Positions 45,499 through 55,603 of a stretch of 64,000 bases of DNA are shown here, one piece after another. The notes below the pieces were generated by a model. It was not told the DNA's origin. It ran no database searches and worked only from the letters and a program-made list of their open reading frames with translations. Within the stretch, counting starts at the first letter, position 1. Each line of letters opens with the position of its first letter. The DNA lies in contig NC_050104.1 of assembly GCF_902167145.1 (NCBI RefSeq), forward strand, positions 11,740,001 to 11,804,000, in the 5' to 3' direction. Both the position numbers and the translations under genes were made by a program. The DNA is from Zea mays. Its lineage: Eukaryota; Streptophyta; Magnoliopsida; Poales; Poaceae.

Positions 45499-48209
45499 GG
45501 CCATGTTCGGTTCACCGGGAAACAATCCAGCGAGGAATTTGTTCCAGAGAGGGATTGAGTTAATCCCCTTATGTCACTTAAACCCCTTGGGGTATAATCC
45601 CCTTCGGATTATAATCCCTGGCACTAAAATGTTGTTCGGTTAATCCAGTGATAGAGAAAATACTTTAAACAAGCGGCACTAACTAAACCAAGATTGCACC
45701 TTCAGCTTCATCGAGCGTTTTGGTATCTTTAGCCCCAGTTGTCCCTTCTTTTCTCTACAGAGACCAAAGAGTCAAATGTGAGGTACGACCGTATCATCAT
45801 AAATGCCTCCTAAATAGCTAGTAGATTTGTCGTGGAAGCTTGCTGGTTGGAACCAACCGTTTGTATAGTGCAATTTTAGGTGTCTATTAGGACTACAACT
45901 ACCACATATAATCTCATGGTCATGTGCAATGCCTTTTCAAACAACCAGCACAATAATCTCATGGTCTGTTAACACTAATAAGTTGCAAAATACTACATCG
46001 CCAGTGTACTGAACATGACGACATCATAGATTCAGATAATGATTCACTCTTTGACAGAACAAGTACATAAAAACCATTGAGAAGACATTCTTTCTCTAAA
46101 GATTGGAGCTGCTTCATGCATGACTAGACACTTGGAAGTCGGGAACTATCATAAAAAGAAAAATGCCATTGTAAATACATATAAGCAACTATAAGCTATT
46201 TAAACAAGGAGAATATTCAATTTATTGGTTTAAAAACAATGAACATAATGACTAAAACAAGTACCTCATGGTAGAACCAACTTTACAATTTAGTATATAC
46301 CACATGACTCAATGTAGAGCAAAAAAAACTTGCCAACGATTTGAAAATTTCAGGCTCCATCTTGAACGCTACCCGACAGTTGTTCAAATGACCTTAAAGC
46401 AACTCCTGAACATGTTCTTCACCACTTAACTTTGATGTATGCCTTCGCTTCTTTTCCGTTGCTATGTTTGAACTAGAGCCCAATATATGTAGCATAGGGG
46501 AAAACAGTATCATATCATCATCATCCTCATCTCTTCTCTTTCTAAGGTGATCTCTTAGTGCCACATCAATTGGTAACTAAAAAGAAATTCATAAGAGAAA
46601 ATAAATACCAACAAAAACAGAACATGATATAATAGAGAACATTTAGGATATAACAAGTACCTAAAAGAGAGAGTATAGAGTCCCAAGACAGTGGAAGTTC
46701 GTCTTCTCCAACTCGAACTGGTGCAGGGATAATCTAGAAATATAATAGGTTTTTGTTAGAAATACATCTAGACAAGTACAAGTAAAGATATGTACTCTGA
46801 ATCGAAACATTAAACATTTTTTGTTATTTATTAGATACATCTAATAGAATAAACGAAATCTGGGAGAATAAATGAGAGCCCAATAATAATAAACAAAAGA
46901 GGAAACATATAAAGTATTGTAATGGTAGTGCTGTCGTGCTATGGAATGAACTAAGTGTAGCTCATTTGCCATGCCATAATAGGTGACTGAATTTAGATGG
47001 CTACGTAGTCTGCTATGGGATCAATGGAGGTTCGTTTAGGCTGAAAGCAGTAACCTCTAAATTCAGTTACTGCTCTCAGTGCATCAAATACTGATACTGG
47101 CTTGGCTGATACAACAGATTGTATGTTTATTTAAAACATGTTGTCTGTTTATTTAAAACTATACAACTGGTTTTAAACAGGTGACTGGTACTGGCTTGGC
47201 TGGCTACACCTACACCATCCATAAAAGCATCAAATACAGGAAACATAAGCAAGCTCGTGATACTGAACATAGTAATGAAATCAAATAAGAATTGCATACG
47301 AATTTGATAATGAACATAAACAAGCTTCAAGGCAAACGGAGGCCATTCAGCCTACTCATTGGCAATTATTATCAAGTGGAGGCCAGCTCATAAGGTTGTT
47401 TATGTTCAGTATTTTAAACGTAGGCCATCTAGCTAACGGAGGTCAGCTCATAAGCTGGAAACATAAGCTTGTTTATGTTTAGTATCAAATACTGGAAATG
47501 AAGGCCATCCAGCCAAGCTTGATATTCAGCAAACGGAGGTCATCCAGCCGACTCTGCCGCTGCGAGTCCAGACGATGTGGTCCTGCAGCAGGAAGTGGCA
47601 GACCAGACTTGTCGGCGTGGCAAGATTTCCGCATCGACTCAAGAACCCAAGAACACAACGAACCGAGAACTTAACGCCCAAAAAATAGATTTCTGCATCG
47701 ACTTAAGAACCCTAGCACCAAGATTTCTAGTGCGTGGTAGAAAGAAAGGAGTTAGAGGAGGATGTGAGTACCAGCGAGAAACAGGCACCAAAGGGATTGC
47801 ACGGATCCGTGTCGTAGCCGCCTCCCTGGACCGTCGTAGCTGCCGCCGCCACCTCACACCGTCGCACGTCTCTGCGTCGTAGCGCTCACGTGTCGTGGTT
47901 TCGTTCGATTGCACGGATCTATGTCGTAGCCGCCTCCATCGACCGTGTAGCCGCCGCCACCTCGCGTCGTTGCGCGGCTGTGTCGTAGGGATCACACGCT
48001 CGCTTGTCGTGGTTTCGTTCCACTACCAGGAGACGAGGGAGATTTCCCGGTGAGGGTTGGGCTGAGATTAGCTGGGGTGGACTGGGGTCGACGCCCGGGC
48101 GGGGTTAAACGAACAATTGTTTTGTTGTGGGCCGACATCTTTCCAGACCGGGTTGATCCAGGGGGAAATCGGCCCGAACCCCGCCGGGAATAGCTTAAAC
48201 GAATAAGGC
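45499..48209 (-). mobile_element. Degenerate PIF/Harbinger derivative
   Basis: The left end GGCCATGTTCGGTTC and right end (reverse complement) GCCTTATTCGTTTAAGC are weakly similar inverted ends, and both flanks carry TAA-like bases. The interior holds a PIF-type transposase remnant on the minus strand. 47330-47560 has repeated GGAGG(C/T)CA-TCCAGCC-like blocks. The borders are tentative. Confidence 0.5.
46335..46578 (-). pseudogene. PIF/Harbinger transposase N-terminal remnant
   Basis: The minus-strand frame reads [20 protein letters not shown], then [17 protein letters not shown], a TAA, and GHLNNCRVAFKMEPEIFKSL. This matches the N-terminal region of PIF-type transposases (HTS-LTG-E-LEGH-MEP-IF pattern, also seen in the copy at 58472-59002). 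No catalytic domain follows. Confidence 0.7.
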
Positions 48210-48676
48210 ATAATACACACAGGAAAATCCATTATATATCTCACGTACGCTGAACCTCGATTTGTAATGTAACCGGCCAGAGCAACTCTACTTTGCATGC
48301 TTTCAGTATCTGCAAGACACAAGATAGCCCACATTTTATGTTTTCAGCTGCATATATATAAAACCAATAATCTTGAACATCATTGCATGCAAAAAGGTAT
48401 ATCATGCATGTAAAAAACACTGATCTGTATACTAGAACTATATATAGTTTTGAAATACTTTTGTCTCGATCGAAACACCCTCTCCTAGTTTGTTGCACTG
48501 GTAGTTATCACGGTGTTTTGGAGTATTATTTAAGTATCACGTTTTGAGGTACTTTGTCCCTAAACTAAACACCCCAAAATTGTTCACTCCGGGACTGTTC
48601 ACCATGGACGAGGAGACAGGAGAGCAGCTGCACAGCCACACACGCACAACGCACCTCGCCCATATAGCCGTCGCCG
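48210..48676. other. Unannotated spacer
   Basis: Non-coding, nothing recognised beyond short inverted GGTGTTTTGG / ACACCCCAAAA blocks at 48512-48590. Confidence 0.35.
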
Positions 48677-48980
48677 CCAGCAACTGCTCCGATCGATCGC
48701 GAGTCACCAGGATTATGACGCCGGCCGCGGCGTCGCCTATTTGTTGGCGAAGGATAGTCTGGATAGATATCTCCTACGCGCATTATTTAGGCTGCGTTTG
48801 GGACGGCTCCTTAACAGCTCCGGCTCCGGCTCGCGGGCGGAGCTCTCCCAAACGTCCTCACGGAAACGGCTTCTAACAGAGAGCAGGAGCCAGAAGTGCC
48901 CCAGGAGCCGGAGCCCCAAATTTCTGGCTTCGACCTGCTCCCACAGGCAGCGCCTTTCTCTCCGATCCGCCGTCCTCTTC
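48677..48980 (+). repeat. 304-bp direct repeat, copy 1 (target flank plus element 5' end)
   Basis: Matches 50477-50780 with one mismatch (48970/50770). Bases 48677-48789 are target-site flank ending TTA; 48790-48980 are the first 191 bp of the PIF/Harbinger element. Confidence 0.95.
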
Positions 48981-50465
48981 GGGGCCGTTTGGGAGGGCTC
49001 CGGCTCCTATGAAAATGGCTCCAGCTCCGGCTCCTCTGAAGGAGTAGCTCCTCTGCAGGAGCCCGTGCTTTTTGCAAATTGTTTGGTAGAAATCAGCTCC
49101 TTGTATATGTTGTCCTCATCATCATCAACGTTAATGAATTTATACATCACAATTCATATATCACTTGAATATTTGAAAATCAATATTCGAAAAGCATTTG
49201 CACATCACAATTAATAAATCAATATTCGAAAAGCATTTGCACATCACAATTCATAAATCAATATTCGAAAAACTTTTGCACATCACAATTCATACACAAG
49301 TCATATATCACTTGGATGATTACCTAGAAAGAAAGATCGCTCTTGCGATGTCATCACGAAACCTATCCATCGTACGATCATTAGAGTATGGACATGATGA
49401 ATAAGTTGTATTTCTATATCTAGAAGGTATAGTGGGCACATAATCTGGATTCCGGTCGCACTTATGGAAATCTTTGTCTTCTCGATGGTTCTCACGAATA
49501 TAATTATGAAGGCACATGGTAGCTGCAACAATCATCTTTTGCTTTTCCATGGAGTAGCTTGGCATCTTAAGAAGTATACGCCACTTCATTTTCCACACAC
49601 CAAATGTGCGTTCTACGACGTTCCGAATACTTGAATGCAAATGGTTAAAATGTTCTTGCTCACCATTTGGTGGAGGTCCCCTTCTCCAATCAGGAACATG
49701 GTACCGTTCACCCTTGTATGGAGCTAAGTACCCAGGACGATTGGGATAGCCCGCATCTACAGTATAATATTTTCCTAGAACAATGTCCAAAAGTATATAC
49801 TTTTTAGCACAAAGAAAAACGATACTTCTTATTCTACTGATTTATATATATGACAATAAAAAAAATACCTGATGGAGGGTGTGGAAACAAGTCTGCATCA
49901 CGCTCCAATGCATTAAACAATACACTTGTGTCATGCATTGATCTAGGTTGTCCAATAGATGAATATGTGAACCGTAGGTCAAAATCAACAACAGCAAGCA
50001 CATTTTGGGTTGCCCTTCCACTTCTACCAATGTATCTAATTTGGTCATGTGAGGGTGGTACTGCTGCAACGTGAGTGCCATCTATTGCACCAATGCAATC
50101 TTTGAAAAAAGGCATCATCCTACGATCCTTGGTAATTCTAGGGTGTGTAGTACAAAAGTTTGGATCAATTGGCCTTATATATTCCTCACACATACCCACC
50201 ACACAATGCAATACCTCCTCAAATTTTCGGCTAATGGTCTCTCCAGAATGCTTAAAGACATGTTGTGCACCACTATTAGACCAACCATGACCACATGTAA
50301 CCAAGAAAATGGCAAGAGACTCCATTGAATTGATATGAAGAGAAGATTTGAGCCCATAGTTACTCACTAGCAAGTCATGCAAACTATAGAAAAGAGATGC
50401 ATCCATCCGGAACATCTTGTGGCTTCCTCCTGGATTAGTCAACGTTTCCCTCACCCAAGCATATC
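48981..50465 (-). mobile_element. Inverted partial copy of the PIF/Harbinger element (3' 1485 bp)
   Basis: Reverse complement of 52504-53988 over its whole length, without indels that I could see and with very few substitutions. It starts exactly at the terminal base of the 3' inverted repeat (GGGGCCGTTTGGG). It ends inside transposase exon 1 at a junction followed by ATTGCGAGTCACCAG. Confidence 0.95.
49320..50454 (-). pseudogene. Transposase copy in the inverted arm, 5' truncated
   Basis: Exon 1 part about 50454-49869 and exon 2 49774-49320, with the same intron as the main copy. It keeps D in GAIDGTH, D in SMHDTS and E in VVERTFG. Differences from the main copy are few (for example RETLT/RETLS, QPRSM/QPGSM, NTTYS/NTTDS). 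The N-terminal exon sequence upstream of 50465 is missing, so it cannot start normally. Confidence 0.85.
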
Positions 50466-50476
50466 ATTGCGAGTCA

Positions 50477-50780
50477 CCAGCAACTGCTCCGATCGATCGC
50501 GAGTCACCAGGATTATGACGCCGGCCGCGGCGTCGCCTATTTGTTGGCGAAGGATAGTCTGGATAGATATCTCCTACGCGCATTATTTAGGCTGCGTTTG
50601 GGACGGCTCCTTAACAGCTCCGGCTCCGGCTCGCGGGCGGAGCTCTCCCAAACGTCCTCACGGAAACGGCTTCTAACAGAGAGCAGGAGCCAGAAGTGCC
50701 CCAGGAGCCGGAGCCCCAAATTTCTGGCTTCGACCTGCTCCCACAGGCAGCGCCTTTCTCTCCGATCCGTCGTCCTCTTC
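50477..50780 (+). repeat. 304-bp direct repeat, copy 2
   Basis: Second copy of 48677-48980. It is preceded by GCGAGTCACCAG (50469-50480), a sequence that also occurs 20 bp further inside the repeat. Confidence 0.95.
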
Positions 50781-50915
50781 CTCTCCCGCAGTCCTCTTCC
50801 TCTCCGATCCGCCGCCGCCCTTCCTCAACACCTCGCTGCTCCTTCTCCAACGCAGCTGCGTCGACGGCCATGGACCCCCGCGCTCGCTCCGACGCAGATC
50901 CACTCCCCCGCAGCC

Positions 50916-51880
50916 ATGGATCCGTGGTGGCCGGGTCCGGATCTGGTGGGCACACGTCCATACGGGCGCCCCCCATCCACGGCGCGCTCGGGGCTGGCCG
51001 AGGCTATGCCGCCGGCCTGGCCGCCGCACACGGCGGCGTGCACGGGCTATCCTTCACCAACTCCACATTCTTGCCCACCGCCCCCTCCATCGCTGCGTTC
51101 TTCCATGGTGCGGCGCACGGGGGTGGACCACGGTGCGTTCTTCCAAACACATATTATCATGCCTGAGTCATGGTGGAAGAAGATGTCTAATGTAGGTCTC
51201 TCATTCATTTTCTTATTGTTCCATTAATTTGCAAATAATAGTCCTCACACATTATCATTGCCATACAATATATGCAGGTAGTGAAAGGTTCATCCAAGTT
51301 TAGGCATAGAGGCCTTTTAAATTTAGATAAACTAGAAATAATGTTTGAAGACATTCGCAACACTGGTGATGACCACTGGAATCCTTGTAGTGGTGTTGCA
51401 CCTACCCAACATGAGCATACTCCAGTGTCATCGTCACAAATCAACATTGATGATGATGAGGAAGAAGTTAACTATAATGATGATAGTGAGCCAGAGGATG
51501 TGACACCCACAAGCTCTAGATCAGTGAGAGCAAGAGTGACCTCACAAGGCAAGGGGAAGAAGCGAAAAACCAGTGGTGGCCGATGGTTTCAGGATAAGAT
51601 CGGAGAGCTTGTTGCTATGAATGAGAGGACCACTGCTTCTTGTGAATCAATGGCATTGGCTAGTAAGGAGCCAAAATCTGATTTTTCTATTAAAGAAGTC
51701 ATGGCATTGGTGAAGGCATGTGGTGCCACCCCTGGGACAAATGAGCATTTCATTGCGACATGTCTCTTCACCAAGAAAGCTGATAGGGAGATGTTCATGA
51801 CTTTAGACACTCCTGGAGAGAGGTTTGAATGGTTAAAAAGGAAGCATGAATGGATGTCTAGAAATGATGTGGCTAAGTAG
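50916..51880 (+). CDS. PIF/Harbinger ORF1 (Myb/SANT-like protein), two exons, Myb region shortened
   Basis: Exon 1 50916-51191 starts ATG (MDPWWPGPDLV) and ends SWWKKMSN before a GTAGGT donor. Exon 2 starts after ATGCAG at 51278 (VVKGSSKFRHRG) and ends TAG at 51880; together 292 codons. In this superfamily ORF1 binds DNA and helps import the transposase. The C-terminal half is typical: an acidic NIDDDEEEVNYNDDSEPED stretch, a basic KGKKRKTSGG patch and a final MFMTLDTPGERFEWL motif. The Myb helices expected before SWWKKM are not visible, so exon 1 probably suffered an internal deletion. Frame and splice sites are intact. Confidence 0.65.
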
Positions 51881-51884
51881 AAGT

Positions 51885-52200
51885 TTCAGTTTCAGTTTAG
51901 AAAAACAGTTTCATTTTCAGTTTCAGTTTAGAAAATACAGTTTTAGTTTCAGTTTGGTTTCAGTTTTAGTTTCAGTTTGGTTTCAGTTTCAGTTTAGAAA
52001 AACAGTTTCAGTTTAGAAAATACAGTTTCAATTTGGTTTCAGTTTTAGTTTTAGTTTAGAAAAACAGTTTCAGTTTCAGTTTTAGTTTAGAAAAATAGTT
52101 TCAGTTTCAGTTTAGTAAAATGCAGTTTTAGTTTCAGTTTAGTAAAATGCAGTTTAGTTTAGTTTAGTAAAATGCAGTTTAGTTTAGTAAAATTCAGAAT
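51885..52200 (+). repeat. Minisatellite of CAGTTTCAGTTTAG units
   Basis: About 315 bp built from TTTCAGTTTAG, TTTTAGTTTCAG and AGAAAAACAG variants between ORF1 and the transposase. Degenerate short tandem array. Confidence 0.85.
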
Positions 52201-52412
52201 TGTGGTTTTAGTTTCACAAGGCAAAATTCAGTGCTGCTGCCGCCCTATCCCCTGCCTTTTGTTTCTCCTGGAATGGGAATAGCTCCACTCAAAATTCAAA
52301 ATTGTGAACCAGATGGTGCTGATGCAGTTTCACAGCTGATGCAGTTTCAGACAGATGAATAGCATGGGCAATAGTTGGTCTCCTTGCCAGACTCCTGATC
52401 TACCAAATCTTG

Positions 52413-53649
52413 TCACTCAAATCTTGTCACTCAAATCTTGTTCTTGGAAAATATTATTTCACTTATATTGACAAGAATGAGGCAAGGACCACAAGACAAA
52501 GTGGATATGCTTGGGTGAGGGAAACGTTGAGTAATCCAGGAGGAAGCCACAAGATGTTCCGGATGGATGCATCTCTTTTCTATAGTTTGCATGACTTGCT
52601 AGTGAGTAACTATGGGCTCAAATCTTCTCTTCATATCAATTCAATGGAGTCTCTTGCCATTTTCTTGGTTACATGTGGTCATGGTTGGTCTAATAGTGGT
52701 GCACAACATGTTTTTAAGCATTCTGGAGAGACCATTAGCCGAAAATTTGAGGAGGTATTGCATTGTGTGGTGGGTATGTGTGAGGAATATATAAGGCCAA
52801 TTGATCCAAACTTTTGTACTACACACCCTAGAATTACCAAGGATCGTAGGATGATGCCTTTTTTCAAAGATTGCATTGGTGCAATAGATGGCACTCACGT
52901 TGCAGCAGTACCACCCTCACATGACCAAATTAGATACATTGGTAGAAGTGGAAGGGCAACCCAAAATGTGCTTGCTGTTGTTGATTTTGACCTACGGTTC
53001 ACATATTCATCTATTGGACAACCTGGATCAATGCATGACACAAGTGTATTGTTTAATGCATTGGAGCGTGATGCAGACTTGTTTCCACACCCTCCATCAG
53101 GTATTTTTTTTATTGTCATATATATAAATCAGTAGAATAAGAAGTATCGTTTTTCTTTGTGCTAAAAAGTATATACTTTTGGACATTGTTCTAGGAAAAT
53201 ATTATACTGTAGATGCGGGCTATCCCAATCGTCCTGGGTACTTAGCTCCATACAAGGGTGAACGGTACCATGTTCCTGATTGGAGAAGGGGACCTCCACC
53301 AAATGGTGAGCAAGAACATTTTAACCATTTGCATTCAAGTATTCGGAACGTCGTAGAACGCACATTTGGTGTGTGGAAAATGAAGTGGCGTATACTTCTT
53401 AAGATGCCAAGCTACTCCATGGAAAAGCAAAAGATGATTGTTGCAGCTACCATGTGCCTTCATAATTATATTCGTGAGAACCATCGAGAAGACAAAGATT
53501 TCCATAAGTGCGACCGGAATCCAGATTATGTGCCCACTATACCTTCTAGATATAGAAATACAACTGATTCATCATGTCCATACTCTAATGATCGTACGAT
53601 GGATAGGTTTCGTGATGACATCGCAAGAGCGATCTTTCTTTCTAGGTAA
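52413..53649 (+). CDS. PIF/Harbinger DDE transposase, two exons
   Basis: Exon 1 to 53100 and exon 2 53195-53649, with a 94-bp GT-AG intron (53101-53194). Motifs: ARTTRQSGYAWVRETL and KMFRMDASLFYSLHDLL at the N-terminus, then CIGAIDGTHVAAVPPS (first D), GQPGSMHDTSVLFNAL (second D) and SSIRNVVERTFGVWKMKWRI (E), a complete DDE_4-type catalytic set. It would cut the element at its ends and insert it at TTA/TAA. No stop or shift from the start of homology to TAG at 53649. There is no in-frame ATG before 52554, so the true start may be lost or supplied by an upstream exon; the stretch before 52440 is a short tandem TCTTGTCACTCAA repeat. Confidence 0.85.
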
Positions 53650-53668
53650 TCATCCAAGTGATATATGA

Positions 53669-53787
53669 CTTGTGTATGAATTGTGATGTGCAAAAGCTTT
53701 TCGAATATTGATTTATGAATTGTGATGTGCAAATGCTTTTCGAATATTGATTTATTAATTGTGATGTGCAAATGCTTTTCGAATATT
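53669..53787 (-). repeat. Subterminal 39-bp tandem repeats of the PIF/Harbinger element
   Basis: Three units with core AATATTCGAAAAGCATTTG. The mirror copy in the inverted arm has starts at 49182, 49221 and 49260. The position near the 3' end fits transposase or ORF1 binding sites (inference). Confidence 0.8.
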
Positions 53788-53991
53788 GATTTTCAAATAT
53801 TCAAGTGATATATGAATTGTGATGTATAAATTCATTAACGTTGATGATGATGAGGACAACATATACAAGGAGCTGATTTCTACCAAACAATTTGCAAAAA
53901 GCACGGGCTCCTGCAGAGGAGCTACTCCTTCAGAGGAGCCGGAGCTGGAGCCATTTTCATAGGAGCCGGAGCCCTCCCAAACGGCCCCTTA

Positions 53992-54396
53992 GACGAGCGA
54001 GCGAACTAGCTAGTAGCTTCAGCTCCGCGCGGGCTGGTCGGTGCGCGGCCGGACAAATTTAAAGCTAGAGATCGTCGGAGCTGGACGGAAAGCGGGGTCT
54101 AGACGGAAGCGTGCCCATAACCATAAGAGGGACGGGGTCAAGGGCGAGCTGGCCGGGGAGGAGGCACGGGCGCAGGCGCACGGCAGGGCACACCGAGTCA
54201 CCGAGGCGGCAAGTGAGGCGGAGGAACGTACGGGGCTGCTACGGTGCCGATGCCGACACCTACCTACGGCTACGGTACGGGCCTACGGGGGCGGATGCGA
54301 GGGCGCACGGCTAGGCAGCCGGTGAGGTAGTTCTGCCGGTGAGGTAGTTCAGCCGGTGAGGGCCTACGGTACGGCACGGCTAGGCAGCCGGTGAAC
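53992..54396. other. GC-rich spacer, likely 3' UTR of the membrane protein gene
   Basis: 54300-54390 holds short tandem GCCGGTGAGGTAGTTC copies and CCTACGGTACGG repeats. No frame with coding features. Confidence 0.4.
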
Positions 54397-54939
54397 TTAC
54401 TTAGCTCTGTAGAGGGTGAGAGCCATGACCATCAGGCCGACTAGCGCCGCCGCCGCTCCAGCCGCGACCTTGGTGATGAGGAGGCGCAGGAGCTCCTGGA
54501 TCGGCCCGTCTCCGGCGACGACGGCACCACCGCCACCACCCTCGCCGCCGCCGGCGCGGCGGTGCGCGACGATGATCAGCGTCATCCCCGAAAAGAACGT
54601 GCCCGTCGCCGCGGCAAGCAACGCGGGGGGATCATCAGGCAGGCCGAGCGCGCGAGCCTGCGCACCGTGATCCGCCGCACCACCACCGGCGGCCTTCGTC
54701 GTCCCGAACACGATGAGCTCGAGCGTGCCGGCGGAGACGCATAGCACGAAGATGAGAAGCCCCGAGACCGAGCGCCGCGCGTTGCCCGCGCCGGCCACGG
54801 GGACGGCGGCGACGTGGCGACCCATCACCGTCAGATGGCCGTAGGTGATTGCGACGGCGAGGAAGAGGACTGCCGCCGAAGCTAATAGCGGCAAAACCTC
54901 GGCCGCGATGTGGAGCAGTGGGGCTTCAGCGGACGCCAT
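54397..54939 (-). CDS. Host gene: small four-helix membrane protein, unknown function
   Basis: Single exon, 180 residues, start ATG at 54937-54939 (MASAEAPLLHIAAEVL), stop TAA at 54397. Four hydrophobic segments: LLASAAVLFLAVAITYG (about 17-33), VSGLLIFVLCVSAGTLELIVF (about 60-80), LLAAATGTFFSGMTLIIVAH (about 104-123) and VAAGAAAALVGLMVMALTLY (about 158-177). The loops are Gly/Ala-rich (GGGEGGGGG near 130). GC-rich third positions and no disruption suggest a live grass gene. The frame is open far upstream, but the TATA box at 55035-55047 places transcription start near 55010, supporting the ATG chosen. I do not recognise a named family; the only intact host gene in the window. Confidence 0.75.
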   Translation of the reverse strand: MASAEAPLLHIAAEVLPLLASAAVLFLAVAITYGHLTVMGRHVAAVPVAGAGNARRSVSGLLIFVLCVSAGTLELIVFGTTKAAGGGAADHGAQARALGLPDDPPALLAAATGTFFSGMTLIIVAHRRAGGGEGGGGGAVVAGDGPIQELLRLLITKVAAGAAAALVGLMVMALTLYRAK

Positions 54940-55034
54940 GGTACTGCCCGCAGCGGGCTGCGGGTCCAGGAAGGTGAGGGCCGCCAGAGACACAGGTTGA
55001 CGAAGCTGAATGCGGTTAAAGCGTCGACCATAAA

Positions 55035-55047
55035 GGTATATATAGAC
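55035..55047 (-). promoter_or_regulatory. TATA box of the four-helix membrane protein gene
   Basis: Minus strand reads GTCTATATATACC, 96 bp upstream of the ATG, giving a 5' UTR of about 70 bases. Confidence 0.6.
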
Positions 55048-55261
55048 ATGAGTGAGAGAGCCAGAGAGAGGGAGAGGGGATGTGGGCGCTACCGCGCTAG
55101 ACCGAGTTTCCGTTCCGTTCCGGTTGGTTGTGTCATTGTGTGGTGCCACGTAGCGGTAACGGCCAACCCTGGATCGGAGTATGTGACGTGGATCGCTTAC
55201 GTGAGTGAGAAATAAAAAAGGAAGTTCGCCGCAGAAAGCGAACGACGAGGAAGCGTGCCTT

Positions 55262-55346
55262 GGATTTGAACCTAGCTCGACGAGGAAGCTTCCTCCCTCC
55301 CCGGATCGAGGATTTGAACCTAGCTCGACGAGGAAGCTTCCTCCCC
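55262..55346 (-). repeat. 48-bp direct repeat upstream of the membrane protein gene
   Basis: GGATTTGAACCTAGCTCGAC... occurs at 55262 and again at 55310 with the GGAAGCTTCC palindrome in each copy. Lies about 320-410 bp upstream of the ATG. Confidence 0.8.
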
Positions 55347-55439
55347 GGCCGGATCGACGCGGTGGTGCTGCCGCCCAGACGACTCCCGTGGGTGGAGCTC
55401 CCTGACACGGCGATGCTGCCCCGGTAGCTCCCGCGTGCA

Positions 55440-55603
55440 ACCTCCACCACCCAGCGGCGAAGCTAGCAAATACTGATTATCTATTAAACCTTCACTATAT
55501 AACTCTTGCTATTAACATTGTTTTTCTATTAGATATTGAGAAAATCATCAGGACTAGCTGACCCTAAAAAAAGTCCGGCTTGGCCTCTGCTCCACCCACC
55601 TTC
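55440..55603. other. Short spacer
   Basis: Nothing recognised. Confidence 0.3.

Larger units (their letters stand above)
50590..53988 (+). mobile_element. Full-length PIF/Harbinger DNA transposon
   Basis: 3399 bp, flanked by TTA at 50587-50589 and 53989-53991 (the family's 3-bp target). Terminal repeats GGCTGCGTTTGGGACGG and, inverted, GGGGCCGTTTGGGAGGG. Subterminal zones are rich in GGCTCC/GGAGCC. It carries the two genes typical of the superfamily: a Myb/SANT-like ORF1 and a DDE transposase, both on the plus strand. Confidence 0.92.

Noticed and set aside
55262..55330. GGATTTGAACC direct repeats resembling tRNA T-loops
   Set aside because: No cloverleaf can be built; the repeat is a 48-bp duplication in a promoter region.
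54940..55440. N-terminal extension of the membrane protein gene to 55440
   Set aside because: It would pass through the TATA box, the 48-bp repeat and low-complexity DNA; the ATG at 54939 fits the promoter.
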